Positions 8,916-17,340 of a stretch of 55,710 nt of DNA are shown here, piece by piece. The DNA comes from an uncultured Roseburia sp. Lineage in GTDB: Bacteria > Bacillota > Clostridia > Lachnospirales > Lachnospiraceae. Position 1 is the first letter of the stretch; the number at the start of each line of letters is the position of its first letter. The notes beneath the pieces were generated by a model that saw only the letters and a list, made by a program, of their open reading frames with translations, searched no databases and had not been told where the DNA came from. Made by a program: the position numbers and the translations under genes. The stretch covers positions 1 through 55,710 of the forward strand of contig CALZGM010000023.1 of the NCBI GenBank assembly GCA_945787015.1, given 5' to 3'.

Positions 8916-8944
8916 ATTATATGAAATTTCTTTTCATATTTCAA
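8916..8944 (-). promoter_or_regulatory. glgX promoter with dyad in the spacer
   Basis: TTGAAA (8939-8944), 17-bp spacer, TATAAT (8916-8921), read on the minus strand. The spacer and edge of the -10 contain TATGAAA and TTTCATA as an inverted repeat, a plausible repressor site. Confidence 0.75.
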
Positions 8945-8964
8945 TAATAGAAAGCACAGTTTCC

Positions 8965-8993
8965 TTGATTTCTATTCCTTGAAAAGCTATAAT
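8965..8993 (+). promoter_or_regulatory. Promoter of the pectin methylesterase gene
   Basis: TTGATT (8965-8970), exact 17-bp spacer and perfect TATAAT (8988-8993) lie 33 nt before the start codon at 9027. It is divergent from, and about 20 bp away from, the glgX promoter. Confidence 0.75.
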
Positions 8994-9026
8994 TTATTTC
9001 AAATAAATCGTAAGGAAGATTCCCAT

Positions 9027-10040
9027 ATGAAGACTATCTACGTTTCCAATCAAAAAAATACGGCAGCAGATTTTAGAACAGTTACCGATGCCATATCAAG
9101 TATTCCTGTTTCTAACACCGAACCGGTTACGATTTCCATTGCTCCCGGTATTTATCATGAAAAGCTGACGATTGACCGTCCTTATCTGACCCTTATTGGG
9201 GGTGGCGCGGACAGCTGTGAAACTGTCTTAACCTATGATGACTATGCGCTCGAGTTGATGCCGGACGGAATGAAACGTGGAACCTTCCGCTCTTACTCAG
9301 TATTTATCGACACGCATGATGTCACTTTAAAAAACCTCACCATCGAAAACGCTTCCGGTGACTCTGCTACTCATGGACAGGCAATTGCTCTTTATGCAGA
9401 CGGCGACCGCCTGTTTTTTGATCATATTCGTTTACTCGGTCATCAGGATACCTTATTTACAGGTCCGCTTCCACCGAAAGAAAAGGAACCAAACGGCTTC
9501 ATTGGTCCAAAGCAGTTTGCTCCGCGCATCAATGGACGCCAGTATTATAAAGACTGCTATATCTGCGGTGATGTTGATTTCATTTTCGGCAGTGCAACTG
9601 CCTATTTTGAGCATTGTACCATCGAGTCACTTGCCCGTTTTAAAAAAGAAGACAGCCTTGGACCGGATGGCAACGCCAAAATCCAAGGATATGTGACAGC
9701 TGCTTCTACAGCCGAAGGTCAGAAATATGGATACGTATTTTCTGAATGCAGACTTATTAGTTCCGATTGTACGGATGCTTCCGTTTATCTGGGCAGACCA
9801 TGGCGGGAATTTGCAAAAACCATATTCCTTCATTGCGAATTTGGTCCGCACATTCACCCGGAACGTTTCCATGACTGGAATAAAAAAGAGGCACATGACA
9901 CCATTTTCTATGCTGAATACGAAAATGTGCCTGCACCTCTTACCCCAGCTTCTTTTGTAACGGAGCTTACCCCTGATTTGGAAAAGGAATATACTAAATC
10001 CGCTGTTCTCTCCGGCACAGACGGTTGGCTTTTGGATTAA
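9027..10040 (+). CDS. Pectin methylesterase (carbohydrate esterase family 8), cytoplasmic
   Basis: A 337-residue right-handed beta-helix esterase. The family motifs are present in order: GHQDTLF (oxyanion Gln), GDVDFIFGSA (catalytic acid/base and nucleophile Asp residues) and YLGRPWREFAKT (substrate Arg and Trp). It removes methyl groups from galacturonate residues of pectin, releasing methanol. No signal peptide is present, unlike secreted plant-pathogen enzymes, so it should act on imported methylated oligogalacturonides. The start at 9027 is chosen for the upstream AAGGA; an earlier in-frame ATG at 8979 lies before the -10 box of the mapped promoter and is excluded. It is convergent with the TRAP/two-component operon and overlaps the cupin pseudogene by 3 bp at its 3' end. 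Confidence 0.9.
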   Translation: MKTIYVSNQKNTAADFRTVTDAISSIPVSNTEPVTISIAPGIYHEKLTIDRPYLTLIGGGADSCETVLTYDDYALELMPDGMKRGTFRSYSVFIDTHDVTLKNLTIENASGDSATHGQAIALYADGDRLFFDHIRLLGHQDTLFTGPLPPKEKEPNGFIGPKQFAPRINGRQYYKDCYICGDVDFIFGSATAYFEHCTIESLARFKKEDSLGPDGNAKIQGYVTAASTAEGQKYGYVFSECRLISSDCTDASVYLGRPWREFAKTIFLHCEFGPHIHPERFHDWNKKEAHDTIFYAEYENVPAPLTPASFVTELTPDLEKEYTKSAVLSGTDGWLLD

Positions 10041-10377
10041 ACAAACTCTTCTCTCATCGGAGTAAAAATATCCAACAGGATTCCTTCCTTTAAGCACACA
10101 CAGCCATGAGGAACGGAATCCTTTTTTAACATGGAATCACCCGGATTTACCACCTTTTTGATACCATCAATTTCAAACTCAAACTGTCCGGACACCACAT
10201 AGGTAATCTGCGTATGTGGATGATGATGAAGTGCTCCTACCGCGCCTTTTTAAAATGGTTTTCCACACACATTAATTCATCCGTATAGCTTAATATTTTA
10301 CGTTCTACACCTTCCGCACATTTTTCTGCATCAATGTTTTCATTAAAATTCCACACCTGATTCTTTTCTGTTCTCAT
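10037..10377 (-). pseudogene. Cupin-domain protein, frameshifted
   Basis: Translating the minus strand from the ATG at 10377 gives MRTEKNQVWNFNENID and onward to HFKKAR, then a stop. In the -1 frame the protein continues as AVGALHHHPHTQITY and runs to a stop at 10037. Together they make a complete, about 112-residue single cupin: metal-ligand HHHPH, Gln and a later His in SVPHGC. One base appears to be missing in the AAAAA run around 10247-10252 (AAAAAA would restore the frame). Such small cupins (KdgF-like) often act on pectin breakdown products, which fits the locus. The start overlaps the MFS stop codon (ATGA). It may be a real mutation or a homopolymer sequencing error. Confidence 0.8.
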
Positions 10378-11558
10378 GATTCTGACCCCCTGTTATGTTT
10401 TCTGATATACCGATATAATATGAGTACAAAAAGCAAATCTATGATTACAACAGCAACAATCGAACTCATACCATAATAGATACCTGCTGTTTCAGCAATT
10501 TTCCCGATGACTGACGGCATCAAAATAGAGCCAAAGCTTGCCAGCGTCAAAATATAGCTCCATGCCAGTGGATATTTTTCAATAATTAATCCTGAAAAAG
10601 ACACCGTAGTCGGATAAATTCCTGCCATACTGAACCCAAATCCCATAATGCCAAGAATGATGAGCGGCGTGCTTCTGCTAAACAATAAGAGGAAGAAAAA
10701 GCCCACCAGACCAATTCCCATCATCACTAATAGATTTTCCTTCCGATATCTTGTAGAAAGCCATGCCGTCAACAGTCTGCCCGCCAAAATCATCACCCAA
10801 AGTACACTGGCTGTTATCTGTGACATTGATTCCGGAAGTAAATTGGTATCCTTGAAGTAAGTAATCATCCATCCGATAACTCCCTGTTCTGCACAGAGAT
10901 AGAAAAACAGTGTTAGTACGCAGATATAAAACAAAGGTTCCTTAAAAAATGCCATATTCGCATTCCCACTCTGCTTCTTTTCCACTTTGTCCTGATCAAT
11001 TGGATGAATAAAATAAAGAATCCAACTTAAAATACCCATCGCCAGCATAAAATATGCTGCATAAATCCAGTTCTCTGCGTTAGTATTCGTCAATACGGTA
11101 AGCAAAATTGGAAATGTAAATGCTCCTACTGAGAACATGGCATGAAGTCCGTTTATCAAACCTGCCGAGCCCGGTGCGAGTCCGTTTATCGCAGTATTAC
11201 AGAAATTACTTGTAGCACCTCTTGCCAGACCAGTTAAAAAGAAAGCAAGTGCCAAAAACCACTTATTTCCGCCCATAATGATTAGTAGATAGGAAAATGC
11301 AAAGAACGCATTAAAAAATAAAATACTTTTCTTTTTCCCAATTGCAATCGGAAGCATTCCTGCCACAAAACTGGCTACCAGATTTCCCACAGAGTGAAGG
11401 CTTACAATCATTCCACAGAAAGCATAGTCTAAGCCTCTCTCATCCCGAATAAACGGCAACAGCGAGCCAATTGATAAGGCAAGCATTCCGTTCATGATAA
11501 ATACGCCATAGCTGCACAAAAGTTGTTTTTTCTTTCTTGTATCCTTTAAAAAATCCAT
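10374..11558 (-). CDS. Major facilitator superfamily transporter
   Basis: A 394-residue, 12-helix MFS protein resembling the FucP/NarK-like sugar and organic acid carriers. It has GNLVASFVAGMLPIAIGKKKS in the loop between helices 2 and 3, and a second-half repeat after the central loop near residues 190-205. It is the last intact gene of an operon with the two-component system and TRAP-type binding protein, and its stop overlaps the start of the cupin pseudogene. Import or export of a pectin-derived sugar acid is a reasonable guess from context; the substrate cannot be read from the sequence. Confidence 0.82.
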   Translation of the reverse strand: MDFLKDTRKKKQLLCSYGVFIMNGMLALSIGSLLPFIRDERGLDYAFCGMIVSLHSVGNLVASFVAGMLPIAIGKKKSILFFNAFFAFSYLLIIMGGNKWFLALAFFLTGLARGATSNFCNTAINGLAPGSAGLINGLHAMFSVGAFTFPILLTVLTNTNAENWIYAAYFMLAMGILSWILYFIHPIDQDKVEKKQSGNANMAFFKEPLFYICVLTLFFYLCAEQGVIGWMITYFKDTNLLPESMSQITASVLWVMILAGRLLTAWLSTRYRKENLLVMMGIGLVGFFFLLLFSRSTPLIILGIMGFGFSMAGIYPTTVSFSGLIIEKYPLAWSYILTLASFGSILMPSVIGKIAETAGIYYGMSSIVAVVIIDLLFVLILYRYIRKHNRGSES

Positions 11559-11577
11559 TTTTACTACTCCTCTTTAT

Positions 11578-12591
11578 TCATGATTTTCCCACGGCAATAA
11601 TTTGGTCAATAATGTCCATATATTCACCGCAGTACTTTTCATAAACGCCCATCATTGTATCCTGAAAGCGTTGCTTTTCTTCCATAGAAAGCTCCACAAC
11701 TTGTACACCTTTGGCAACTGCTTCCTCTCTGGATGCTGCTTCTCTTTCCGTCCACAATTCTCGTTCATATAATGCCGATTCCTTCGCACATTCTAAAATA
11801 ATCTGCCGTTGCTCTTCTGTTAGTTTTTCCCAGGTATGCGCCGAACAAAGCTGCATTTCCGGCACTCTGGTATGTTCATCGGTTGTCCAATATTTTGCCA
11901 CCTCATCATGCATCATGGATACATAGGATGGCCAGTTGTTTTCTGCTCCGTCTACTGTCCCGCGTTCCAGGCTTGCATATACTTCGCCATATGTAATCTT
12001 CCATGCGCTGGCCCCTAATGCTTCCACCATATCTGCCATCACTTCCGATTCCTGCACACGAATCCGCATTCCCTTCATATCCTCCGGGCAGGTAATCGGT
12101 TTTACTGAATTATAAAAACTTCTTGCCCCCGCATCATACCATGAGAGACCTACCAGTTCATAGTCCTGCGCCAGCTCTATAAAATCATCTCCGATTTCAC
12201 CGTCTAAGACACTCCACATATGGGCGGAATCCCGATATAGATAAGGCATCTGCAGTACGTTCATTTTAGGAATATATTCGGACAATTGCGACAGAGATAC
12301 TCTTGCAAAATCAATTCCGCCGTATGTTAACTGTGCAATCACTTCTGCCTCCGTTCCCATTACTCCTTCTGCATTTACGATAATGCGGATTTCTCCATTG
12401 GTCCGCTCCTCCACCAGTTCTGCAAAACGTCTCGCTCCCAGCGTAGTCGGATAATTTTCCGGCTGATTTTCCGCATAGGAAAATACAAATTTCGGTTCTA
12501 CCTCTTTTTGCTTTGGCATACTTGCTATCAGAATTGCCACAACAGCACAAGCCAGTATCGCCGCCACAAAAACCCTGCTCTTTTTACTCAT
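11578..12591 (-). CDS. TRAP-type (DctP-family) solute-binding protein, probably membrane-anchored and sensory
   Basis: A 337-residue DctP-family binding protein with the typical stretches TLGARRFAELVEERTNGEI and KGMRIRVQESEVMADMVEALGA (the Arg is the carboxylate-binding residue of the family), then YASLERGTVDGAENN. The N-terminus has one hydrophobic helix (about residues 8-25) and no lipobox Cys, so it is likely tethered rather than lipid-modified. It lies 5 nt downstream of a YesN-type response regulator gene and has no permease genes of its own. The full TRAP system in this locus carries another DctP. I infer that it presents ligand to the neighbouring histidine kinase. Confidence 0.85.
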   Translation of the reverse strand: MSKKSRVFVAAILACAVVAILIASMPKQKEVEPKFVFSYAENQPENYPTTLGARRFAELVEERTNGEIRIIVNAEGVMGTEAEVIAQLTYGGIDFARVSLSQLSEYIPKMNVLQMPYLYRDSAHMWSVLDGEIGDDFIELAQDYELVGLSWYDAGARSFYNSVKPITCPEDMKGMRIRVQESEVMADMVEALGASAWKITYGEVYASLERGTVDGAENNWPSYVSMMHDEVAKYWTTDEHTRVPEMQLCSAHTWEKLTEEQRQIILECAKESALYERELWTEREAASREEAVAKGVQVVELSMEEKQRFQDTMMGVYEKYCGEYMDIIDQIIAVGKS

Positions 12592-12596
12592 CTTTC

Positions 12597-13376
12597 TTAT
12601 CCCTTTTCCTGTAAGCTGTGTATCCGATACTCTGTCGGAGTTTCTCCTGCAATTCTTTTAAAAACCTTAGCAAAGTAATTCGAGTCACGATAGCCCACCT
12701 CTTGGCTGATATCCTTAATATTTATCGCCACATCGGCAAGAAGCTCTTTCGCCTTTTCCACTCGATATTCTGAAAGATACACGATAAACCCCTTTCCAAA
12801 ACACTGCTTAAATATCTTACAGAAATAGGCATCTGAATAATTCATGGCTCCAGCCACATCCTGCAGGGAAATATCTTCTTTATAATGTGAATCAATGTAA
12901 TGCCTGATTTTCTCCGCCACCGCACTTAAGCGAACATTCCCATTGCCTTCTTCTTCCAACAGCTGTTCACCTGTCAGTTCACGCTGCACCTTCGGAGACT
13001 TGTCCACCATCCGCATTGCCTCTTCAATGGTTGCAATCAGTTCCGACTCCGGCGTTGGTTTTAAAAGATAGTCAAGTGCACGAACGCCAATGGCTCTTCT
13101 CGCATAATCAAATTCGTCAAAAGCCGTCAGGAATATAATGCTGGCGTCAAAATCCTTACTTCGAATCTGTTCTGCCGCTTCAAGGCCGTTTACACCCGGC
13201 ATTTCAATGTCAAGTAATGCAATCTGGCATTCATTTTCAAAAAACAGCTGCACCGCTTCTCTTCCATTCTCCGCCGCCACGATTTCCAGCTGGTCTCCCA
13301 AATATTTCTGAAGTGTCTTCGCCACAACGGTTCTTTCAATCGGCTCATCATCTGCTATCAGTATTCGGTACATCAT
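12597..13376 (-). CDS. YesN-type response regulator (REC plus AraC HTH)
   Basis: A 259-residue protein. The receiver domain (about 1-120) shows the acidic pair in IADDEP, phospho-acceptor Asp in ALLDIEMPG and Lys in YLLKP. An AraC-type double HTH (about 155-255) ends FKRIAGETPTEYR. It is the cytoplasmic output partner of the adjacent kinase; the kinase stop codon overlaps its start (TAATG). YesN-type regulators bind pairs of direct repeats next to -35 boxes, and such repeats are present upstream of dctP in this locus. Confidence 0.92.
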   Translation of the reverse strand: MMYRILIADDEPIERTVVAKTLQKYLGDQLEIVAAENGREAVQLFFENECQIALLDIEMPGVNGLEAAEQIRSKDFDASIIFLTAFDEFDYARRAIGVRALDYLLKPTPESELIATIEEAMRMVDKSPKVQRELTGEQLLEEEGNGNVRLSAVAEKIRHYIDSHYKEDISLQDVAGAMNYSDAYFCKIFKQCFGKGFIVYLSEYRVEKAKELLADVAINIKDISQEVGYRDSNYFAKVFKRIAGETPTEYRIHSLQEKG

Positions 13377-14875
13377 TACTCTCCTTTTTTCGGCATCACA
13401 AGCTTCACTACCGTTCCGGCCTGTGCCTTGCTATATATTTCTACTTCTCCGTCCTGATACATGGTCTTCACTCGTTTATACACATTTAGCAGACCAATAC
13501 CATGGAAGTTGGCGTCGTTTTCCAAAAGCTCTCTTCTCATCTTCTCCAAAGCTTCCCGTTCCATTCCCACTCCGGTATCGCCAACCGTAATAAGAAGCCT
13601 GTTTTCTTTTTCCCAGATACGAATGCGGATATGTCCCCCTTCTTCTTTCTTGGACACACCGTGGATAATCGCATTTTCTACAATTGGCTGAAAGGTAAAT
13701 ACCGGAACAATGGTCAGCTCCTTATCCACCTCACATCGAATGTCATAGGTGATACGTTTTCCAAAACGCATCTTCTGTAGATACATATAATCTTCTACAA
13801 CCTTTAGTTCCTGCGCCAGCGGCACTTCTGCCTCTGTCGTTTTTAGGTTATAGCGGAACAGATCGCTTAGTGCACGTATCATTTTTTCCGTCACCTCTGC
13901 ATCCTCTAAATTCGCCATACCGGCAATCACATTCAAAGTATTAAATAAAAAATGCGGATTAATCTGATTCTTTAACAGATCAAACTTCATATTTTCCAGT
14001 TCGTGCTCTATTGCAAGCTTTTCCAATTCCTCTTCATGAAGTAAATCTAAGGTTTTGCGATTTTCCTCAAGCGCTGTTATGTACTCACCCGTAGCAAATT
14101 TCATTTTATTAAAAGCACGAACCAGTTCCCCAAGTTCGTCCTGGTTTTCTACCTTTACATCCTCTACAAAAAAATCATTGGCAGCAATCCTTTTCGATGT
14201 ATCCGCAAGTTTCATGACGGGAGCAACGATTGTCTTATGCATCAGGCTCGCCATGGCAAGTACACACCAGAATAGGATAAGTGCAATAAGCATCGCCACA
14301 ATCGGGACACTTACCAGGTCAGGAAGCGTTTCCTTATAGCTCTCATTTCCGGCTTCGATGGTTTTTGTCATAAGATTGCCTGCATATTTCTGTAAATAGG
14401 TCTGCATCTCATAGACTTCATAAAGATGATTAATGTAATCTTCATCTTCTGTTCCTGTCTCTAATAACGCATCTCTTTTTCTTTCATATACCGCATAGGC
14501 ATTCTGAATAGACCATGTCTGGGCATACCGCAGTTCACCAATTTGTGAATATGCAAATGGCAAATCATAAACCGCTGTTTTTGTCCGCTCCTTCGCTTCT
14601 TTAAACAAGGCTTCTTTTTCCTCATCCGGATTCTTGATATATTCCGAAAAAAGCTTGCTTTCCCCCTCAAGCGCCAGTAACAGTTCGCTGCTTTTTGCAT
14701 TGTCCTCTAAGATTCCGCTAAAATCAAAGAGCGAAAACTTTGCCACCCATACATTTAAAGCAACCGATAATGTCATTGTCAGAAAAACTGCGCCTATAAA
14801 GACAAAGATTTTTCTCTTTATGGTCATGGCATACCATGTTTTTTTCAATTTTCCGCTAAATCCCTGTTCCTTCAT
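13376..14875 (-). CDS. YesM-type sensor histidine kinase
   Basis: About 499 residues. An N-terminal transmembrane helix (near 20-45) and a second at about 180-205 enclose an extracytoplasmic, mainly helical sensing region. A HAMP linker (LADTSKRIAANDFFVEDV), the His_kinase domain with phospho-acceptor His in NQINPHFLFNTLN, and a HATPase domain (VENAIIHGV, GDTGVGM, GIGLLNVYKR) follow. The start at 14875 is preferred because AAGGGAG directly precedes it; a GTG seven codons upstream has no ribosome site. It is in one operon with its response regulator and a DctP-type protein that may supply the signal. Confidence 0.92.
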   Translation of the reverse strand: MKEQGFSGKLKKTWYAMTIKRKIFVFIGAVFLTMTLSVALNVWVAKFSLFDFSGILEDNAKSSELLLALEGESKLFSEYIKNPDEEKEALFKEAKERTKTAVYDLPFAYSQIGELRYAQTWSIQNAYAVYERKRDALLETGTEDEDYINHLYEVYEMQTYLQKYAGNLMTKTIEAGNESYKETLPDLVSVPIVAMLIALILFWCVLAMASLMHKTIVAPVMKLADTSKRIAANDFFVEDVKVENQDELGELVRAFNKMKFATGEYITALEENRKTLDLLHEEELEKLAIEHELENMKFDLLKNQINPHFLFNTLNVIAGMANLEDAEVTEKMIRALSDLFRYNLKTTEAEVPLAQELKVVEDYMYLQKMRFGKRITYDIRCEVDKELTIVPVFTFQPIVENAIIHGVSKKEEGGHIRIRIWEKENRLLITVGDTGVGMEREALEKMRRELLENDANFHGIGLLNVYKRVKTMYQDGEVEIYSKAQAGTVVKLVMPKKGE

Positions 14876-14895
14876 AAGCTCCCTTTTTATACACA

Positions 14896-14932
14896 CAAAG
14901 CCATATCTACAAAACTGTAAGTATGGCCTTTG
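14896..14932. repeat. Imperfect inverted repeat in the leader of the kinase gene
   Basis: CAAAGCCATA and TATGGCCTTTG pair with one bulged base around a 16-nt loop. It lies between the YcxB-like gene and the kinase gene and lacks a T-tract, so it may be a processing site rather than a terminator. Confidence 0.45.
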
Positions 14933-14941
14933 CGTTTACTG

Positions 14942-15409
14942 TTATTTCATTTTCTGCTTCAAAAAGTCTAAGAACGCCTCGCGCTCACTACCCAAGGCGC
15001 GGTTCGTCAAAATATATCCGTGCCGTTCGTCTGACCGGACAATTATCATATTACGTTCCTCTGTAATATTTTTTATTTTTTTCCACGGAATTGATTCTCT
15101 CTGTTCACCGACGGTTACATGAAGACCTTTTTCATCGAAAAGCAGCTCCATGTTCCTTGGAATCCCAGCTACCTGCGCCTTTGCTCTTAAATATACAAGT
15201 ATCGGCTGAATGACCGTAAACAACAAACATCCGAATAGCAGTAACACCTCCAAAAGATCATGTATCCTACCCCATAACTTAAAAGTCGCTACAGTCACCG
15301 CTCCGGTAAACACAATATTGCATACACCTACCATCGAATGATAGGTGTGTGACATAGATAGCAGCCAGAAATCGATCGGCTTTGTATCATTTTTAAATCG
15401 AAATTCCAT
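14942..15409 (-). CDS. YcxB-like small membrane protein
   Basis: A 155-residue protein with two transmembrane helices (about residues 28-48 and 53-75) followed by a soluble beta-rich domain (LLFDEKGLHVT, SIPWKKIKNITEERNMIIV, then a loop ending RALGSEREAFLDFLKQKMK). This layout matches the YcxB-like C-terminal domain family, from memory. The function of that family is not known. It lies 21 nt downstream of dctM and 66 nt upstream of the kinase gene, so it may link transporter and sensor, but this is only positional. Confidence 0.65.
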   Translation of the reverse strand: MEFRFKNDTKPIDFWLLSMSHTYHSMVGVCNIVFTGAVTVATFKLWGRIHDLLEVLLLFGCLLFTVIQPILVYLRAKAQVAGIPRNMELLFDEKGLHVTVGEQRESIPWKKIKNITEERNMIIVRSDERHGYILTNRALGSEREAFLDFLKQKMK

Positions 15410-15430
15410 GAAAAACCTCGCAAAACTTTC

Positions 15431-16723
15431 TTATCTAAACAGGTTTGGAATCAGCATACTAATACCCGGTACAAATGTAATCAACATCAATACAACAATC
15501 ATACATGCATAGAACGGAAGTGTTGCCTTTACGACCCGCTCCATCTTTACCTTGCCGACAGCCGAACCAATAAATAATACCGCACCAACCGGTGGTGTTA
15601 ATAAACCGATACCGCAGTTTAGAATCATCATAATACCAAACTGAATCGGATTAATACCAATGGAGGTTGCAATCGGAAGTAAAATCGGCGTCGCAATCAA
15701 AATGATTGGCGCCATATCCATGATACAACCAAGTACCAAAAGAATCAAGTTTAATAAAATAGCAATTACATAAGGATTATCGCTGATACCGATAATTGCC
15801 TTTGCCGCCAAATCCGGTACATGTAAGGTTGTTAAGCAATAACCAAAAATGCTGGATGTGGAAATCAAAATCAATACTATGGATAATGTATCCACACAGG
15901 ACTCCAAGCATTTCCAAACGCCCTTCCAGTCAAGTCCTTTGTAAATGAATACGCTGACAATCAAACTGTAGATAACTGCCACAGCCGCAGACTCTGTCGC
16001 TGTAAACCAACCGCCAACAACACCTACCACTACAATAATGATTGCGGCAAGCGCCCAGAATGATATCCAAAACTGTTTCCATAAATTCTTTAAACTAAAC
16101 TTATCTCCCTTTGGATAGTGTCTTCTCTTTGAAATAATGTAGGATCCAATCATTAAGGAACCTGCTAATAAGGCTCCAGGTAAATAGCCTGCCAGGAATA
16201 AGCTTCCTACGGAAATACCGCCTGCTGACATCGCATAAATGACCATATTATGACTTGGTGGCACTAACAAGCCTTCACAGGATGAAGTGATGGTTACTGC
16301 TGTCGAAAAATCATCATCATATCCCTGATCTACCATCATTGGGATTAAAATACTTCCTAAAGAAGCAGTATCTGCTGCTGCGGAACCGGAAATACCGCCA
16401 AAGAAATAGCTGGCTACAATATTCACCATAGCCATACCACCTGTCATCCAGCCTACGCAGGCGTTTGCCAAGTCAATCAGTTTTTCCGAAATACCGCCGG
16501 ACCCCATGAGCACACCCATGGTGATAAAAAATGGTACCGCCATCAGGCTGAAGGAACTGATACCCTTTACCATCTGCTGGCAAACCGTAGTAAGCGGCAA
16601 GCCCTGTGACAACAGGCATAAAATAGATGATAATGCTACTGCATATGCAATCGGGAAGCGAAGAAAAATCATAACGATAAAGCTTCCAAGTAATACAAGA
16701 ATCGCGAAACTCTGAGCATCCAT
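15431..16723 (-). CDS. dctM: TRAP transporter large permease (DctM family)
   Basis: A 430-residue, 12-13 helix protein of normal DctM length. It has the family signature GGISGSAAADTASLGSILIPMM early and ATPILLPIATSIGINPIQFGIMMI and LTPPVGAVLFIGSAVG later. It forms the sodium-coupled translocation pore of a TRAP importer with DctQ and the extracytoplasmic DctP. Its start overlaps the dctQ stop (TAATG), showing tight coupling. In this locus the likely cargo is a pectin-derived uronide rather than a C4-dicarboxylate; that is inference from neighbours. Confidence 0.93.
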   Translation of the reverse strand: MDAQSFAILVLLGSFIVMIFLRFPIAYAVALSSILCLLSQGLPLTTVCQQMVKGISSFSLMAVPFFITMGVLMGSGGISEKLIDLANACVGWMTGGMAMVNIVASYFFGGISGSAAADTASLGSILIPMMVDQGYDDDFSTAVTITSSCEGLLVPPSHNMVIYAMSAGGISVGSLFLAGYLPGALLAGSLMIGSYIISKRRHYPKGDKFSLKNLWKQFWISFWALAAIIIVVVGVVGGWFTATESAAVAVIYSLIVSVFIYKGLDWKGVWKCLESCVDTLSIVLILISTSSIFGYCLTTLHVPDLAAKAIIGISDNPYVIAILLNLILLVLGCIMDMAPIILIATPILLPIATSIGINPIQFGIMMILNCGIGLLTPPVGAVLFIGSAVGKVKMERVVKATLPFYACMIVVLMLITFVPGISMLIPNLFR

Positions 16724-17247
16724 TATTTCTCCTCCTCCTTTACAAAAAGTCCTTTGATGTGATTATAAATTGCTTCCAGTTCAAATACCAGCATTGCAAT
16801 ACCGGCAACAGGAATCGGGAAATACATCCAGAATCTGGATAGCTTTGGCATACTTACATAAGAGCCCTTTGCCCCGATTGTACTTGCATAGCGCCATCCT
16901 ACGATAATCATAACAAATGCCAATGCCAGTACACAGATATCGGAAAGAATATCTAAAAATTTAATAAGTCCCTTTGGCAGATATCGATCCAGTGCTGTCA
17001 TACGGATATGCGCATTTCTGCGAATTGCTAACGCTGCCGAAAGTACTGCCATATATGACATTAATGTCAAAACCACTTCTTCACTCCATGCCGGATCCGG
17101 AATAAATGGAATGTAGCGCCCCAACACTGCCATACTTGTAATTGCGATGTCTGCAATCAGAAGTATTTTACAGATAAACAGTACTACCTTGTACATTACA
17201 TCATATACCGGCTTAAATTTATCAATTGCACGAAAAATACTTGGCAT
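16723..17247 (-). CDS. dctQ: TRAP transporter small permease (DctQ family)
   Basis: A 174-residue, four-helix membrane protein containing the family stretch AWSEEVVLTLMSYMAVLSAA followed by RRNAHIRM. I place the start at 17247 because AGGAGG precedes it; the frame stays open upstream through the hairpin between dctP and dctQ, which is not expected to be coding. Pairs with DctM to form the membrane part of the importer. Confidence 0.92.
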   Translation of the reverse strand: MPSIFRAIDKFKPVYDVMYKVVLFICKILLIADIAITSMAVLGRYIPFIPDPAWSEEVVLTLMSYMAVLSAALAIRRNAHIRMTALDRYLPKGLIKFLDILSDICVLALAFVMIIVGWRYASTIGAKGSYVSMPKLSRFWMYFPIPVAGIAMLVFELEAIYNHIKGLFVKEEEK

Positions 17248-17274
17248 TCTAAAACATCCTCCTAAATTTTTAAA

Positions 17275-17304
17275 GGGCACAGAGAGCATCTCCTCTCTGT
17301 GCCC
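17275..17304 (-). terminator. Strong hairpin between dctP and dctQ (partial terminator or RNA-stabilising element)
   Basis: Perfect 12-bp stem GGGCACAGAGAG / CTCTCTGTGCCC with a 6-nt loop, followed on the minus strand by TTTAAAAATTT. Placed after the binding-protein gene, it probably lowers dctQM expression relative to dctP or protects the dctP message. Confidence 0.8.
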
Positions 17305-17340
17305 TGACATTGCACCTACACAATGGATTCTCTCAACATC

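Noticed and set aside
10247-10252. Programmed frameshift in the cupin gene
   Set aside because: The codons are TTT AAA AAG; only the A-site pairing is kept after a -1 slip, and no stimulatory structure was evident. A lost base is the simpler explanation.
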